From positions 1-64,000 of the forward strand of contig NZ_WHNX01000013.1 of the NCBI RefSeq assembly GCF_009362815.1: 64,000 nt of DNA. The letters are read 5' to 3'. The DNA comes from Alkalibaculum sporogenes. Its GTDB lineage: Bacteria; Bacillota; Clostridia; Eubacteriales; Alkalibacteraceae. The notes beneath the pieces are model-generated. The model ran no database searches, was not told the DNA's origin, and was given only the letters and a program-made list of their open reading frames with translations. Made by a program: the position numbers and the translations under genes. Of the stretch, positions 54,442-63,799 are shown piece after piece. Numbering within the stretch: position 1 is the stretch's first letter; each line of letters starts with the position of its first letter.

Positions 54442-57400
54442 TTGTATCTAAAGAAATTAGAGATATTTGGATTTAAATCTTTTGCAGATAAAGTAGATAT
54501 AGAGTTTAAAGATGGTATCACGGCTATAGTAGGACCAAATGGTAGTGGAAAAAGCAATGTATCTGATGCTATTAAGTGGGTATTAGGTGAACAGCGAATA
54601 AAATACCTACGTGGAAGTAAGATGGAAGATGTTATTTTTTCTGGTACTAAAGTGAGAAAATCATTAGGTTACGCTCAAGTTAGTTTGACCATTGATAATG
54701 AGTCTGGTGTTTTTCCTATTGAATACACAGAAATAAGTGTAACACGTAGACTTTATCGTTCTGGTGATAGCGAATATTATATTAATAAATCTTTATGCCG
54801 TCTAAAAGATATTCAAGATTTGTTTTTAGATACTGGATTAGGTAAAGAAGGATATTCTATAATAGGACAAGGGAAAATTGATCATATTGTAAGTAGCAAC
54901 CCTCAAGATCGAAGATTAATATTAGAAGAAGCTACTGGTATAGTTAAATATAAAAATCGTAAACTCGAGTCAGAGAGAAAACTTGAAAAAACTCAGGATA
55001 ACTTATATAGAATCACTGATATAATTTCTGAACTCGAAAAGCAGTTGCCTTCCCTAGAAAAACAGGCAAAGAAAGCATTATCATATCTAGACTTAAGAGA
55101 AAACCTAAAAAAAGTGGAATTAAACCTCTTTATTCATAAAGTTGACATTATCAAAGAAGAGTTAAATAAATTGTATTTTGATAGAGATAATATAGTTATT
55201 AATATAAAAGAAAAAGGTATTGAAATATCAAATAAGGACTTAGCATTTCAAGATTTACGGAAAAAAATCCTTAAATTAGATGAAACAATAAATAACTTAA
55301 ATCAGAAAAAATTAGAATTAAGCGAAATAAATCAGAAAAGCAATACTCAAATACAAGTATCTAGAACAAAAATAGAACATAATAAAAGTAGTATTTTAAC
55401 TATTGAAGATGATATTTTACAGACAGAATATAATAATAAAAATTTAGAAGGAAAAATTAATTACATAGAAGATAGTATCTCTAAAATCACTGAAGAAATC
55501 TATAATAAAAGTAAAGAGTTAGAGTATTTACATTCGCAGAAAAATACAAAAGAGAATATAGTTCAAACTCAATTAGAAAAGTTCAAAAACAAAAATGAAA
55601 AGTTGCAGCTGATAAATAATGATTTGCAAACATATAGTAATAAAATAACCATTTTAGAGAATAAGAATTTTTACAATGAAGAAACTTTTAAAAACTTATT
55701 TTCTCGTCTTGAAGGTTTAAATGAGTTAGTAAAAGAAAATAAAAACACTAAAGATCAATGTAGTACAACTAAGGTAGATTTAGAAAGAAATCTATCAAGT
55801 ACTAGAGAACTAGAAACTATTAAAAAGAGAGAAATAAGTTTTATACAAGATAAACTTGATAAATTAAAAAAAGAACTAAGCATATATGAAAATAATTACA
55901 ATATGATTTCATCAAAATACACTTTAATGAATAATAACGAAGATTTACGAGGTTATGTTGGTAGTGTCAAAGAATTGTTAAGAGAGAAGAAAAATAACGC
56001 TTTATTGAAGAATAAACTCCATGATATCGTTGGAAATCTCGTAGACGTTCCCAAAAAATATGCACTGGCAATTGAAACATCTCTTGGAAATACAATACAT
56101 AACTTAATTACAGAAGATGAAGATATTGCACATGAATGCATAAAGATACTAAATAAAAATAAATGGGGAAGGGCAACATTTCTACCCTTAAATATTATAA
56201 AAGGACAAGCACTTAATATAGAGAATTCTATAGCATTACAAAAGGGATATATTGGTTTAGCCTGCAATTTAGTTAATTTTGATAAAAGATATACTGGAAT
56301 ATTTCATAATTTGCTAGGCAAAGTTCTTATAGTAGAAGATATTAACGTTGCTAAAGTCATTCATAAGAAATGTAACTACAAGTATAAAATTGTAACCTTA
56401 CAAGGAGAGATATTTTTTCCAGGAGGTGCAATTGTCGGTGGGATTCATAAAAATGGAAATGTAAGTATTATTCAAAGAAAACAAGAAATTGAAGATTTAA
56501 AGATAAACATTGAAAAAAGTCAAAATAATATTGGAGTTCTAAAAAGCGAATTAGAAAAATTACAAAGTAGTTTAACTAAGAATAAAGAAGAACTGAGATT
56601 ATTAGAATATAAAGCAAATCAATTTTCCACAGAAAAGCAGTTAATAGAGCAAAAATTAAGTCAAATACAAGTCCTCATAGATAATGAGACAAAAAATATC
56701 ATAAGTTTACAATCACAAATAGAAACAATTAAAGAAAGTAAAGGAACTGATATTGAAGAATTCAATTCATTACACGAAAAAATTAAAGCACTTAATATTA
56801 GTAAATCAGAATTAGAATTAATTGAAGTAATACAAGTAGACGAAAAATTAAATATGGAAATCATTGAATTATCGAAAGAGATAATGGAAATAAATCTATA
56901 TATAGCGAAACAAGAAGAAAAACATATACATTTAAGCGAGCAACTTAACGATTACAGTCATGCCATAAATGAAAACAAAAATAAAATTTATGCTAAGAAC
57001 AATGAAAAAGCAAATTTGATTAATGAAAATAAAGTATTGCAAAATCTTATTGATGAAAATAATGAATTACTTATGACCTTTGATGCAGAAAAAAACAATA
57101 TATCATCCGACTATGAGAGATTACAAAATGAAAGGATATCAAATAATCTAAAAATAGATGTACTTCAAGAGACTTTAAAAGAACTTAATAACCAAAATGT
57201 ATTAATTAATGAAGGATTAAGTAAAATTGAAATCAAAATTAACAACAAAAATTCTGAATTAGAACATTTACAAAACAATATCTTTGAATGTTATGAGATG
57301 AATTACAGTATGGCTTTAGATTATAAATATCCTATTAATAACATAAACAATGAAGTTAAAACAATGAAGAACTTTAAGACTCAAATATCAGAATTAGGAA

Positions 57401-57987
57401 CTGTAAATGTTGGTGCAATGGATCAGTATAAAGAGATAAAAGAACGTTTTGAATTTTTATCATTCCAAAAAGATGATTTAGTAAAAGCTAAGGACGCATT
57501 AAGTGATATAATCACTGAAATTTCATCGAATATGAAGTCTCAGTTTATTGAACAATTTAATCTAATAGAAAAAGAGTTTCAAGAAACATTTAAAAAATTA
57601 TTTAATGGTGGAACTGCCAGATTGCGTATAGAAAATCCTGAAAGTATTATGGAAACAGGAATAGAGATAGAAGTTCAGCCGCCAGGGAAAAACTTGAAAA
57701 ATATTTCTTTACTCTCGGGAGGAGAAAAATCACTAACAGCTATCGCTTTGCTTTTTGCTATCATTAGTATTAAACCAACACCATTTTGTGTATTAGATGA
57801 AATTGATGCAGCACTTGATGACAGCAATGTCGAACGATTCTCAAATTTTTTACAGTTGGTATCAAAAGATAACCAATTCATTACGATTACTCATCGAAAG
57901 GGCACTATGGAGATTGCTGATCGTTTGTACGGTATATCTATGGGTCAAGATGGTGTATCAAAAGTTGTATCTGTTGAAATAAAGTGA
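54442..57987 (+). CDS. smc: Chromosome segregation ATPase SMC
   Basis: The core of bacterial condensin, which compacts and separates chromosomes together with ScpA and ScpB. 1181 residues. The N-terminal head has Walker A GPNGSGKSN (near 32-40). Long coiled coils (about 170-500 and 680-1010) flank the hinge at about 505-675 (RGYVGSV to FFPGGAIVGG). The C-terminal head has LLSGGEKSLTAIALLFAI and Walker B VLDEIDAALDD. The start is TTG behind GAGGTGAA. The stop codon lies inside an R3 repeat copy. The usual rnc-smc-ftsY order is kept. Confidence 0.97.
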   Translation: MYLKKLEIFGFKSFADKVDIEFKDGITAIVGPNGSGKSNVSDAIKWVLGEQRIKYLRGSKMEDVIFSGTKVRKSLGYAQVSLTIDNESGVFPIEYTEISVTRRLYRSGDSEYYINKSLCRLKDIQDLFLDTGLGKEGYSIIGQGKIDHIVSSNPQDRRLILEEATGIVKYKNRKLESERKLEKTQDNLYRITDIISELEKQLPSLEKQAKKALSYLDLRENLKKVELNLFIHKVDIIKEELNKLYFDRDNIVINIKEKGIEISNKDLAFQDLRKKILKLDETINNLNQKKLELSEINQKSNTQIQVSRTKIEHNKSSILTIEDDILQTEYNNKNLEGKINYIEDSISKITEEIYNKSKELEYLHSQKNTKENIVQTQLEKFKNKNEKLQLINNDLQTYSNKITILENKNFYNEETFKNLFSRLEGLNELVKENKNTKDQCSTTKVDLERNLSSTRELETIKKREISFIQDKLDKLKKELSIYENNYNMISSKYTLMNNNEDLRGYVGSVKELLREKKNNALLKNKLHDIVGNLVDVPKKYALAIETSLGNTIHNLITEDEDIAHECIKILNKNKWGRATFLPLNIIKGQALNIENSIALQKGYIGLACNLVNFDKRYTGIFHNLLGKVLIVEDINVAKVIHKKCNYKYKIVTLQGEIFFPGGAIVGGIHKNGNVSIIQRKQEIEDLKINIEKSQNNIGVLKSELEKLQSSLTKNKEELRLLEYKANQFSTEKQLIEQKLSQIQVLIDNETKNIISLQSQIETIKESKGTDIEEFNSLHEKIKALNISKSELELIEVIQVDEKLNMEIIELSKEIMEINLYIAKQEEKHIHLSEQLNDYSHAINENKNKIYAKNNEKANLINENKVLQNLIDENNELLMTFDAEKNNISSDYERLQNERISNNLKIDVLQETLKELNNQNVLINEGLSKIEIKINNKNSELEHLQNNIFECYEMNYSMALDYKYPINNINNEVKTMKNFKTQISELGTVNVGAMDQYKEIKERFEFLSFQKDDLVKAKDALSDIITEISSNMKSQFIEQFNLIEKEFQETFKKLFNGGTARLRIENPESIMETGIEIEVQPPGKNLKNISLLSGGEKSLTAIALLFAIISIKPTPFCVLDEIDAALDDSNVERFSNFLQLVSKDNQFITITHRKGTMEIADRLYGISMGQDGVSKVVSVEIK

Positions 57988-58011
57988 AACTTATTCAGTA
58001 GGGGTTTTATT
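57976..58011 (-). repeat. Dispersed repeat family R3, copy 3, overlapping the smc stop codon
   Basis: The minus strand of this segment matches copy 1 (17480-17520), including CTACTGAATAAGTTTCACTT. The last codons and TGA stop of smc (57985-57987) are within it. Confidence 0.65.
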
Positions 58012-58075
58012 GAATTGGGAGTCTTAGTGGCTGTTAATACGGGATAACTCAAATGTTAAAAGAGGAAGTGTAATA

Positions 58076-58987
58076 ATGAATAATGAAAACAACTTTTTTT
58101 CAAAATTAAAAAATAGTTTAGTAAAAACTAAAAATAATTTCTCAGGTAAAATCGATCAATTAATTAACTACTCAGGTGTTTATGATGATGAATTTTTTGA
58201 AGAGTTAGAAGAGATTCTTATACTGGCAGATTTAGGTGTTGAAACTACTAATACAATTATTAATAAAACTAGAGAAAGAATTCAAATAGATAATATCAAA
58301 GATAAAGAAAAAGTAAAATCAGTTATTAAAGAGATTGTAAGAGAAATTTTAATTGATGACGAAGTGACTTCATTTAAATATCCTATGGTAATATTAGTAG
58401 TAGGAGTAAATGGAGTTGGAAAAACCACAACTATTGCTAAATTAGCTAATCTATATAAAAAACAAGGAAAGAAGGTATTACTTGCAGCAGGTGACACCTT
58501 TAGAGCAGCAGCAGTAGAACAAATAACTATATGGTCCCAAAGATTAAACATAGATATAATCAGAAATGATCAAGGTGCTGATCCTGCATCAGTAATATAC
58601 GATGCATTACAGGCTGCAAAGGCTAGAAAAACTGACGTATTAATATGTGATACAGCTGGTAGACTTCACAATAAAGACAATTTAATGAGCGAGTTATCAA
58701 AAATTAACAGAGTAATAGCTAATGAGTCAGAGTTTTTTACTCAATACAATTTACTAGTACTTGATGCTACTAGCGGCACAAATGCTGTTAACCAAGCTAA
58801 TGTATTCAATCAAGCTACCAAACTTGATGGTATTGTTCTTACAAAACTAGATGGAACATCTAAAGGTGGCATTGTCATCCCTATTAAGTCACAACTTAAA
58901 ATTCCTATACATTTTATTGGAGTAGGAGAGCAAATGGATGATTTGCAGGAATTTGATGCAAGTACTTTTGTTGACGCACTATTTTAG
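58076..58987 (+). CDS. ftsY: Signal recognition particle receptor FtsY
   Basis: The membrane-associated SRP receptor GTPase. 303 residues, a short form without a long acidic A domain. The N domain (about 1-100) and G domain follow: GVNGVGKTT from residue 110, DTAGRLHNKDNLM, TKLDGTSKGG and GVGEQMDDLQEFD. GAGGAAG precedes the ATG. Its partner Ffh is encoded 0.8 kb downstream. Confidence 0.96.
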   Translation: MNNENNFFSKLKNSLVKTKNNFSGKIDQLINYSGVYDDEFFEELEEILILADLGVETTNTIINKTRERIQIDNIKDKEKVKSVIKEIVREILIDDEVTSFKYPMVILVVGVNGVGKTTTIAKLANLYKKQGKKVLLAAGDTFRAAAVEQITIWSQRLNIDIIRNDQGADPASVIYDALQAAKARKTDVLICDTAGRLHNKDNLMSELSKINRVIANESEFFTQYNLLVLDATSGTNAVNQANVFNQATKLDGIVLTKLDGTSKGGIVIPIKSQLKIPIHFIGVGEQMDDLQEFDASTFVDALF

Positions 58988-59402
58988 GATATCCCATGAA
59001 AAACATAGAAAAGATGGAATAGAATTTTGTCTCGTATACATGATGAGAGCCAGAGTATGTTTAAAACAAACGCAAACACGCTGTCGCATACTGTATGAAA
59101 GAACTCGAAGATAAACTAAATTTTTGAAACTCGCTACGCTCAAACAGTCAAAAATTCTTAACGTTAATCGTCTCCTTCTTTTGAATTTAGCGAAGCTATC
59201 GTTTGCTAATGTTTTAAAAATACTCTATAAAGTTAGCTGCTTTGATATATGCTTTTTTAAAAAGGGTTCGCTGAACCAAATATCTTTTCATGCGATTGCC
59301 GTGGATTATTTAACATATGTTCTTGACAGGTACTTAATTATTATATATACTAGTCACTGTTAAGTAGATTACTTGACACTTAAATGAGATTGGTGATGCT
59401 TC
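58988..59402 (+). other. 415-bp region without a gene, several small inverted repeats
   Basis: It contains AATTTTTGA/TCAAAAATT arms (59119-59127, 59148-59156) around CTCGCTACGCTC, a TAGC-GAA-GCTA hairpin (59188-59198) and GGTTC-GCT-GAACC (59265-59277). The ylxM promoter is at its right end. An open frame at 59124-59363 has no ribosome site and a repeat-like composition, so I do not call it. The stretch looks like a decayed mobile or REP-like element. Confidence 0.6.
59323..59351 (+). promoter_or_regulatory. Promoter of ylxM-ffh-rpsP-khpA
   Basis: TTGACA (59323-59328), a 17-bp spacer and TATACT (59346-59351), the closest match to the sigma-A consensus in the window. Confidence 0.8.
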
Positions 59403-59759
59403 TTGGAAAAATTTATTGAGATTTCTATATTGTATGATTTTTATGGGGAATTATTAAGTGAGAAGCAAAAGTTAATAGTAGATTACTACTATAATAACAA
59501 TTTTTCATTAGGAGAAATTGCCGAGAAAGTATCTATAAGTCGTCAAGGTGTATACGATTCGTTAAAACGATCTGAAGAACTTCTTCATGAATATGACAGT
59601 AAGCTAAAATTAATGGATAAATATCAAATTAATCAAGAATTAATTAGTAATGCACTAGATAAGTTAAGCAATCATATTAAAAACCAAGGTATGGATACTG
59701 ACAGAGAAATTCTTTTAGATGTGGAAAATGACTTGAAAAAGACGTTAAAACAACTTTAA
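59403..59759 (+). CDS. ylxM: Helix-turn-helix protein YlxM (UPF0122)
   Basis: A 118-residue protein, always next to ffh in Firmicutes; it stimulates SRP GTPase activity in Streptococcus. A sigma-70 region 4-like HTH (about 18-60) has LSEKQKLIVDYYY and LGEIAEKVSISRQGVYDSLKRSE. A helical tail follows. The start is TTG with GGTGAT 6 bases upstream. It ends 13 bp before ffh. Confidence 0.93.
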   Translation: MEKFIEISILYDFYGELLSEKQKLIVDYYYNNNFSLGEIAEKVSISRQGVYDSLKRSEELLHEYDSKLKLMDKYQINQELISNALDKLSNHIKNQGMDTDREILLDVENDLKKTLKQL

Positions 59760-59772
59760 TGGAGGATTATAT

Positions 59773-61107
59773 ATGATTTTCGATGGATTAAGTAATAAAC
59801 TCCAAGATACCTTTAAGAAACTTAAAGGCAAGGGGAAGCTATCAGAGAAGGATATTAAAGAGGCTACAAGAGAAATAAAGATTGCTCTTCTTGAGGCAGA
59901 CGTCAACTTTAAGGTAGTTAAGGACTTCGTAAAAAAGATAAATGAGAGATCTATAGGCTCAGAAGTACTACAAAGTCTTACACCTGGACAACAGGTAATT
60001 AAAATTGTTAATGATGAACTTACCAATCTTATGGGAAGTGCAAATTCACAATTATCTTTCAATAGTAAGGGTATTACATCTATTATGTTAGTAGGGCTAC
60101 AAGGCGCCGGAAAAACTACTACTGCTGGTAAATTAGCTAATTTGATTAAAAGCCAAGGTAAAAAGGTCTTGCTTGTTGCATGTGATATATATAGACCAGC
60201 TGCTATTAAGCAATTGCAAGTGTTAGGAGAACAAATTGATGTTTCTGTATTTTCTCTAGGTAATAGTACTTCACCAGTTAGTATAGTTAAATCAGCAATG
60301 AAACATGCTAAGGAAAACTATTTTGATATAGTAATTGTAGATACTGCAGGTAGATTGCATATAGATGAAGAGCTTATGAATGAACTTAAGTATATTAAGG
60401 ATGAAATAAGTCCTACTGAGATACTATTGAATGTAGATGCAATGACTGGACAAGATGCTGTTACTGTAGCTGAAAGTTTTGATGAAAAGTTAGATATAAC
60501 AGGAATTATTTTAACTAAGCTAGATGGTGATACTAGAGGTGGAGCAGCACTATCAATTACTTCTGTCACAGGTAAACATATAAAGTTTGTAGGTGTGGGA
60601 GAAAAAATTACAGATTTAGAATCTTTCCATCCTGATAGAATGGCTTCTCGAATACTAGGTATGGGTGATGTTTTGTCATTAATTGAGAAAGCACAGTCTA
60701 ACTTTGATGAAGATAAAGCTATGGAGTTACAAGAAAAGTTTAGAAAGCAACAGTTTACTCTTGAAGACTTTAAAGAACAAATGCAACAGATGAAAAGTAT
60801 GGGATCATTTAGCGATATCCTTGAAATGATTCCTGGTGCAAATAAAAAGGCTTTACAGGGAGTAGACGTAAGTGACAAAGAACTAGGAAAATCAGAAGCA
60901 ATTATTAATTCAATGACAAAAAAGGAAAGACAAAATCCTGAAATTATAAATGCTAGTAGAAGAAAAAGAATCGCTGCAGGTTCTGGAACTAGAGTTCAAG
61001 ATGTAAATAAACTACTAAAGGGATTTGAACAGTCAAAAAAAATGATGAAGCAATTTAGTGGTATGAGTAACAAAAAACTTGGAAAAATGAAATTTCCATT
61101 TATGTAA
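59773..61107 (+). CDS. ffh: Signal recognition particle protein Ffh
   Basis: The SRP GTPase that binds signal sequences and SRP RNA. 444 residues. N domain, then G domain with [15 protein letters not shown] (near 108), DTAGRLH and [13 protein letters not shown]. The methionine-rich M domain (about 300-444) contains [12 protein letters not shown] and [19 protein letters not shown] precedes the ATG. It is followed by rpsP, as usual. Confidence 0.97.
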   Translation: MIFDGLSNKLQDTFKKLKGKGKLSEKDIKEATREIKIALLEADVNFKVVKDFVKKINERSIGSEVLQSLTPGQQVIKIVNDELTNLMGSANSQLSFNSKGITSIMLVGLQGAGKTTTAGKLANLIKSQGKKVLLVACDIYRPAAIKQLQVLGEQIDVSVFSLGNSTSPVSIVKSAMKHAKENYFDIVIVDTAGRLHIDEELMNELKYIKDEISPTEILLNVDAMTGQDAVTVAESFDEKLDITGIILTKLDGDTRGGAALSITSVTGKHIKFVGVGEKITDLESFHPDRMASRILGMGDVLSLIEKAQSNFDEDKAMELQEKFRKQQFTLEDFKEQMQQMKSMGSFSDILEMIPGANKKALQGVDVSDKELGKSEAIINSMTKKERQNPEIINASRRKRIAAGSGTRVQDVNKLLKGFEQSKKMMKQFSGMSNKKLGKMKFPFM

Positions 61108-61141
61108 ACATATTTATTTTATTTTAAAGGAGGTGAAATTA

Positions 61142-61384
61142 GTGGCAGTTAAAATTAGACTAAAGAGAATGGGTTCACACAAAAAGCCATTTTATAGAAT
61201 TGTAGTAGCAGATTCAAGAGCACCAAGAGATGGAAAATTCATTGAAGAAATTGGATATTTTAATCCGTTATCAGAACCAAATGAATTTAAAATCGAAGCT
61301 GATAAAGTGAAAAAATGGTTATCAACAGGAGCACAACCATCTGAAACAGTAAAATCTTTATTAAAAAAGAATGGCATCATCTAA
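61142..61384 (+). CDS. rpsP: 30S ribosomal protein S16
   Basis: A small-subunit protein, 80 residues. It begins with [20 protein letters not shown] and has [19 protein letters not shown]. The start is GTG 61142, eight bases after AAAGGAGG; an in-frame GTG at 61133 overlaps that site. khpA follows after 24 bp. Confidence 0.97.
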   Translation: MAVKIRLKRMGSHKKPFYRIVVADSRAPRDGKFIEEIGYFNPLSEPNEFKIEADKVKKWLSTGAQPSETVKSLLKKNGII

Positions 61385-61408
61385 TATATTATATACGAGG
61401 TGCGTTTC

Positions 61409-61639
61409 ATGAAAAATTTGGTAGAGGTACTAGTTAAATCATTAGTAGAAAACCCTGATGCTGTTGTAGTAAATGAAGTAACAGCAGAACAATCTATTAC
61501 ACTTGAACTTAGAGTTGCAGCTGATGATATGGGCAAAGTAATAGGTAAACAAGGTAGAATAGCGAAAGCAATTCGTACAGTAATAAAAGCAGCTGCAGCA
61601 AAAGAAAACAAAAGAGTAATTTTAGAAATTATTCAATAA
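61409..61639 (+). CDS. khpA: KH-domain RNA-binding protein KhpA
   Basis: A 76-residue single KH domain with the loop GKVIGKQGRIAKAIRTVIKA. KhpA, usually with KhpB, binds RNA and affects cell division. GAGGTG precedes ATG 61409. The rpsP-khpA-rimM-trmD-rplS order is standard. Confidence 0.94.
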   Translation: MKNLVEVLVKSLVENPDAVVVNEVTAEQSITLELRVAADDMGKVIGKQGRIAKAIRTVIKAAAAKENKRVILEIIQ

Positions 61640-61672
61640 AAATAGAGTTAGGTTTGAACCTAACTCTATTTT
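61639..61672 (+). terminator. Terminator between khpA and rimM
   Basis: AAAATAGAGTTAGGTT (61639-61654) and its exact complement (61657-61672) form a 16-bp inverted repeat with a nominal 2-base spacer, so in RNA the loop would be slightly larger. It begins at the last base of khpA. Confidence 0.85.
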
Positions 61673-61767
61673 GTAATCGCGTCATAGGTCTGTATGTAGT
61701 TGATTTACTAGATTCAAATACAAGTCATACAAAAGCATGTTTGCTTATCTACAATTACTTTAAAAAC

Positions 61768-61796
61768 TTAAGAAACAACGAGAATACTGTTATAAT
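61768..61796 (+). promoter_or_regulatory. Candidate promoter of rimM
   Basis: TTAAGA (61768-61773), 17 bp, TATAAT (61791-61796) with TG upstream. The predicted start would fall inside the AAGGTG binding site of rimM, so the real start may differ. Confidence 0.4.
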
Positions 61797-61810
61797 AAGA
61801 AGGTGTAAAT

Positions 61811-62317
61811 GTGAATGAAACATTAGTTATTGGAAAAATTGGAGCACCACATGGAATTAAAGGGGAAATAAAAGTCTTTCCACTTACAGATGATCCATCT
61901 AGATTTGATGCCCTAAAGACTTTTTATATAAAAAATAAAGAAATATATCAAGAATATAGTATTACTAAAATCAAGTATCAAAAATCCAATCTTATAGTAA
62001 AACTTGATGGTATTGATGATAGAAATTCAGCTGAAGAGTTAAAGAATAAGTATGTTGAAATAGATCGTCAAGATGGAATACAATTAGAAGAAGATGAATA
62101 TTATATAGTTGACTTAATCGGATTAAAAGTTTACGAAAATGATATACTCTTAGGAGAATTACAGGATGTAATACAATCAGGTGGAACAGATATCTACTCT
62201 ATAAAAACATCTGCAAAAGATATTTTAATACCTGCTGTATCACAGTATATTCAAGAAATAGATATGGGTAACAAAAAAATAATAGTACAACTTCCTGATG
62301 GACTGAAAGAACTATGA
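61811..62317 (+). CDS. rimM: 16S rRNA processing protein RimM
   Basis: A 30S maturation factor that binds S19. 168 residues. The N-terminal RimM domain begins with VIGKIGAPHGIKGEIKVFPLTDDPSRF. The C-terminal PRC-barrel contains YYIVDLIGLKVY and IPAVSQYIQEID. GTG start with AAGGTG 6 bases upstream. It overlaps trmD by 4 bp. Confidence 0.95.
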   Translation: MNETLVIGKIGAPHGIKGEIKVFPLTDDPSRFDALKTFYIKNKEIYQEYSITKIKYQKSNLIVKLDGIDDRNSAEELKNKYVEIDRQDGIQLEEDEYYIVDLIGLKVYENDILLGELQDVIQSGGTDIYSIKTSAKDILIPAVSQYIQEIDMGNKKIIVQLPDGLKEL

Positions 62318-63036
62318 AATTTCATATTATTTCATTGTTCCCTGAGATATTTGAGAGCTTTGCAAATACAAGTATTATTAAAAAGAGTATAGATAAAAAC
62401 ATTATTCAGATTGAATATATTAATATAAGAAGCTTCTCAAAGAATAAACATAAAAAAACCGATGACTATCCTTTTGGTGGCGGACCAGGTATGGTAATGA
62501 GCGTACAACCTTTAGCAGATTCAATAAAATATGCTAAAAGCATGTCAAGTAAAGCAAAAGTTGTATACTTTTCACCTCATGGAACTATATTAAATCAAAA
62601 AAAAGTAATAAGCTTTTCAAAGGAAGAAGAGATTATACTAGTTTGTGGGCATTATGAAGGAGTAGACTATAGAGTAGTAGATAAATACGTAGATTATGAA
62701 ATATCCTTGGGAGATTATATACTTACAGGTGGCGAAATACCAGCTATGGTATTTATTGATGCAATATCAAGAACAATAGATGGCGTATTAGGAAATCATG
62801 AAAGTTCAATGGATGAATCTTTTACAAAACCACTATTAGAGTACCCACAATACACAAGACCCAGAGTATTTGAAGAAATGGAAGTACCAAATGTGCTTTT
62901 ATCCGGAGATCATGAAAAAATAAAAAAATGGAGATTTGAAAAATCTCTGGATATTACTAAAAAGAGAAGACCAGATTTATATGAAATGTATAAGAAGAAG
63001 TATGAAGAAAACAAAGACGATAAGGAATCAAAATAA
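62314..63036 (+). CDS. trmD: tRNA (guanine-37-N1)-methyltransferase
   Basis: A SPOUT-class enzyme that makes m1G37 in tRNAs, which prevents +1 frameshifting. 240 residues. The N terminus is FHIISLFPEIFESF. DDYPFGGGPGMVM, CGHYEGVDYRV and ISLGDYILTGGE form the knotted SAM site. The window's own tRNA-Pro(GGG) with G37 is an expected substrate. Coupled to rimM by an ATGA overlap. Confidence 0.97.
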   Translation: MKFHIISLFPEIFESFANTSIIKKSIDKNIIQIEYINIRSFSKNKHKKTDDYPFGGGPGMVMSVQPLADSIKYAKSMSSKAKVVYFSPHGTILNQKKVISFSKEEEIILVCGHYEGVDYRVVDKYVDYEISLGDYILTGGEIPAMVFIDAISRTIDGVLGNHESSMDESFTKPLLEYPQYTRPRVFEEMEVPNVLLSGDHEKIKKWRFEKSLDITKKRRPDLYEMYKKKYEENKDDKESK

Positions 63037-63045
63037 AATAAATGA

Positions 63046-63074
63046 TTGTATAAATAAATGATATATGTTATAAT
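63046..63074 (+). promoter_or_regulatory. Promoter of rplS
   Basis: TTGTAT (63046-63051), 17-bp spacer, TATAAT (63069-63074). It starts 10 bp after the trmD stop, so L19 can be made separately from rimM-trmD. Confidence 0.75.
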
Positions 63075-63080
63075 TTTATC

Positions 63081-63135
63081 TGTTATCTCAGGCGGTCCGC
63101 TATCTCTAGTAAGATAAGAACGTCCAAAAATAGAG
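63081..63135 (+). promoter_or_regulatory. Structured leader of rplS, L19-leader-like
   Basis: Between the promoter and the GAGGAGG site, TTATCT and AGATAA can pair around a GC-rich segment (GGCGGTCCGC), and CGTCC follows. L19 leaders are known in Bacilli as autoregulatory elements. The match here is by position and general shape, not by alignment. Confidence 0.4.
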
Positions 63136-63146
63136 GAGGCTAACAA

Positions 63147-63485
63147 ATGAACATATTAGATATAATTGGAAAAGAGCAGTTGAGAGAAATACCTAAATTT
63201 AACGTTGGTGACACTGTAAAAGTGCATGTTAAAGTAGTAGAAGGTAAAAGGGAAAGAATACAAATTTTTGAAGGTGTTGTGTTAAAAAGACAAAATGGTG
63301 GAATTCAAGAAACATTTACTGTAAGAAAAATATCTTATGGTGTTGGAGTAGAAAGAACTTTCCCATTACACTCTCCTAGAATTGATCAAATTGAAGTAAT
63401 AAGAAAAGGTAAAGTAAGAAGAGCTAGATTATACTATCTAAGAGATAGAATTGGTAAAGCGGCAAAAGTTAAAGAAAAAATGTAG
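63147..63485 (+). CDS. rplS: 50S ribosomal protein L19
   Basis: A ribosomal protein at the 30S-50S interface, 112 residues. [49 protein letters not shown] and [11 protein letters not shown] are typical. GAGGAGG precedes the ATG. Confidence 0.97.
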   Translation: MNILDIIGKEQLREIPKFNVGDTVKVHVKVVEGKRERIQIFEGVVLKRQNGGIQETFTVRKISYGVGVERTFPLHSPRIDQIEVIRKGKVRRARLYYLRDRIGKAAKVKEKM

Positions 63486-63514
63486 GGGCTGAGTTTCAGT
63501 CCCTTGATTTTTTT
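63484..63514 (+). terminator. Terminator after rplS
   Basis: AGGGGCTGA (63484-63492) pairs with TCAGTCCCT (63496-63504) with one G-T pair, followed by TGATTTTTTT. It overlaps the rplS stop codon. Confidence 0.85.
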
Positions 63515-63576
63515 ATATTAGGGAAGACAATTAGCCAAGCGTCTGCTTGTAAATGATGTTCGAAGAGGAATAATGG

Positions 63577-63647
63577 CTGTTTACAGACATTTGGAGACTG
63601 TCCGCACAACCACAAGAAACTAGCAAAGCGTTTTTTTTGTGGTTGTG
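63577..63647 (+). repeat. Dispersed repeat family R2, copy 2
   Basis: The core at 63601-63629 matches 28645-28673 at 25 of 29 bases. ACAACCACAA and TTGTGGTTGT close a hairpin around it. Confidence 0.7.
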
Positions 63648-63654
63648 TTATAAT
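63646..63654 (+). promoter_or_regulatory. Extended -10 upstream of lepB
   Basis: TGTTATAAT, at the 3' end of the R2 repeat copy; no good -35. Confidence 0.45.
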
Positions 63655-63799
63655 AAATATTGTCATAGAACAATGTTGAATTGTTGACTAAAATTAAGAG
63701 CTGAGAACTAAGAGCTTTAACAAGGTTGTTGCCCTTTGTTTAAAACGGCATTTGACCAAGATAATGCGTTGACCATGCTCTTTATATGAGGGTGAATAA

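Larger units (their letters stand above)
63486..63799 (+). other. 314-bp intergenic region, rplS / lepB
   Basis: It holds the rplS terminator, an R2 repeat copy with a 10-bp hairpin, and a TGTTATAAT extended -10 (63646-63654) that would leave a leader of about 140 nt for lepB. No coding frame with a ribosome site is visible. Confidence 0.55.

Noticed and set aside
59124-59363. 79-residue plus-strand open frame
   Set aside because: No ribosome site, composition follows the hairpin-rich intergenic element, and the frame runs across the ylxM promoter.
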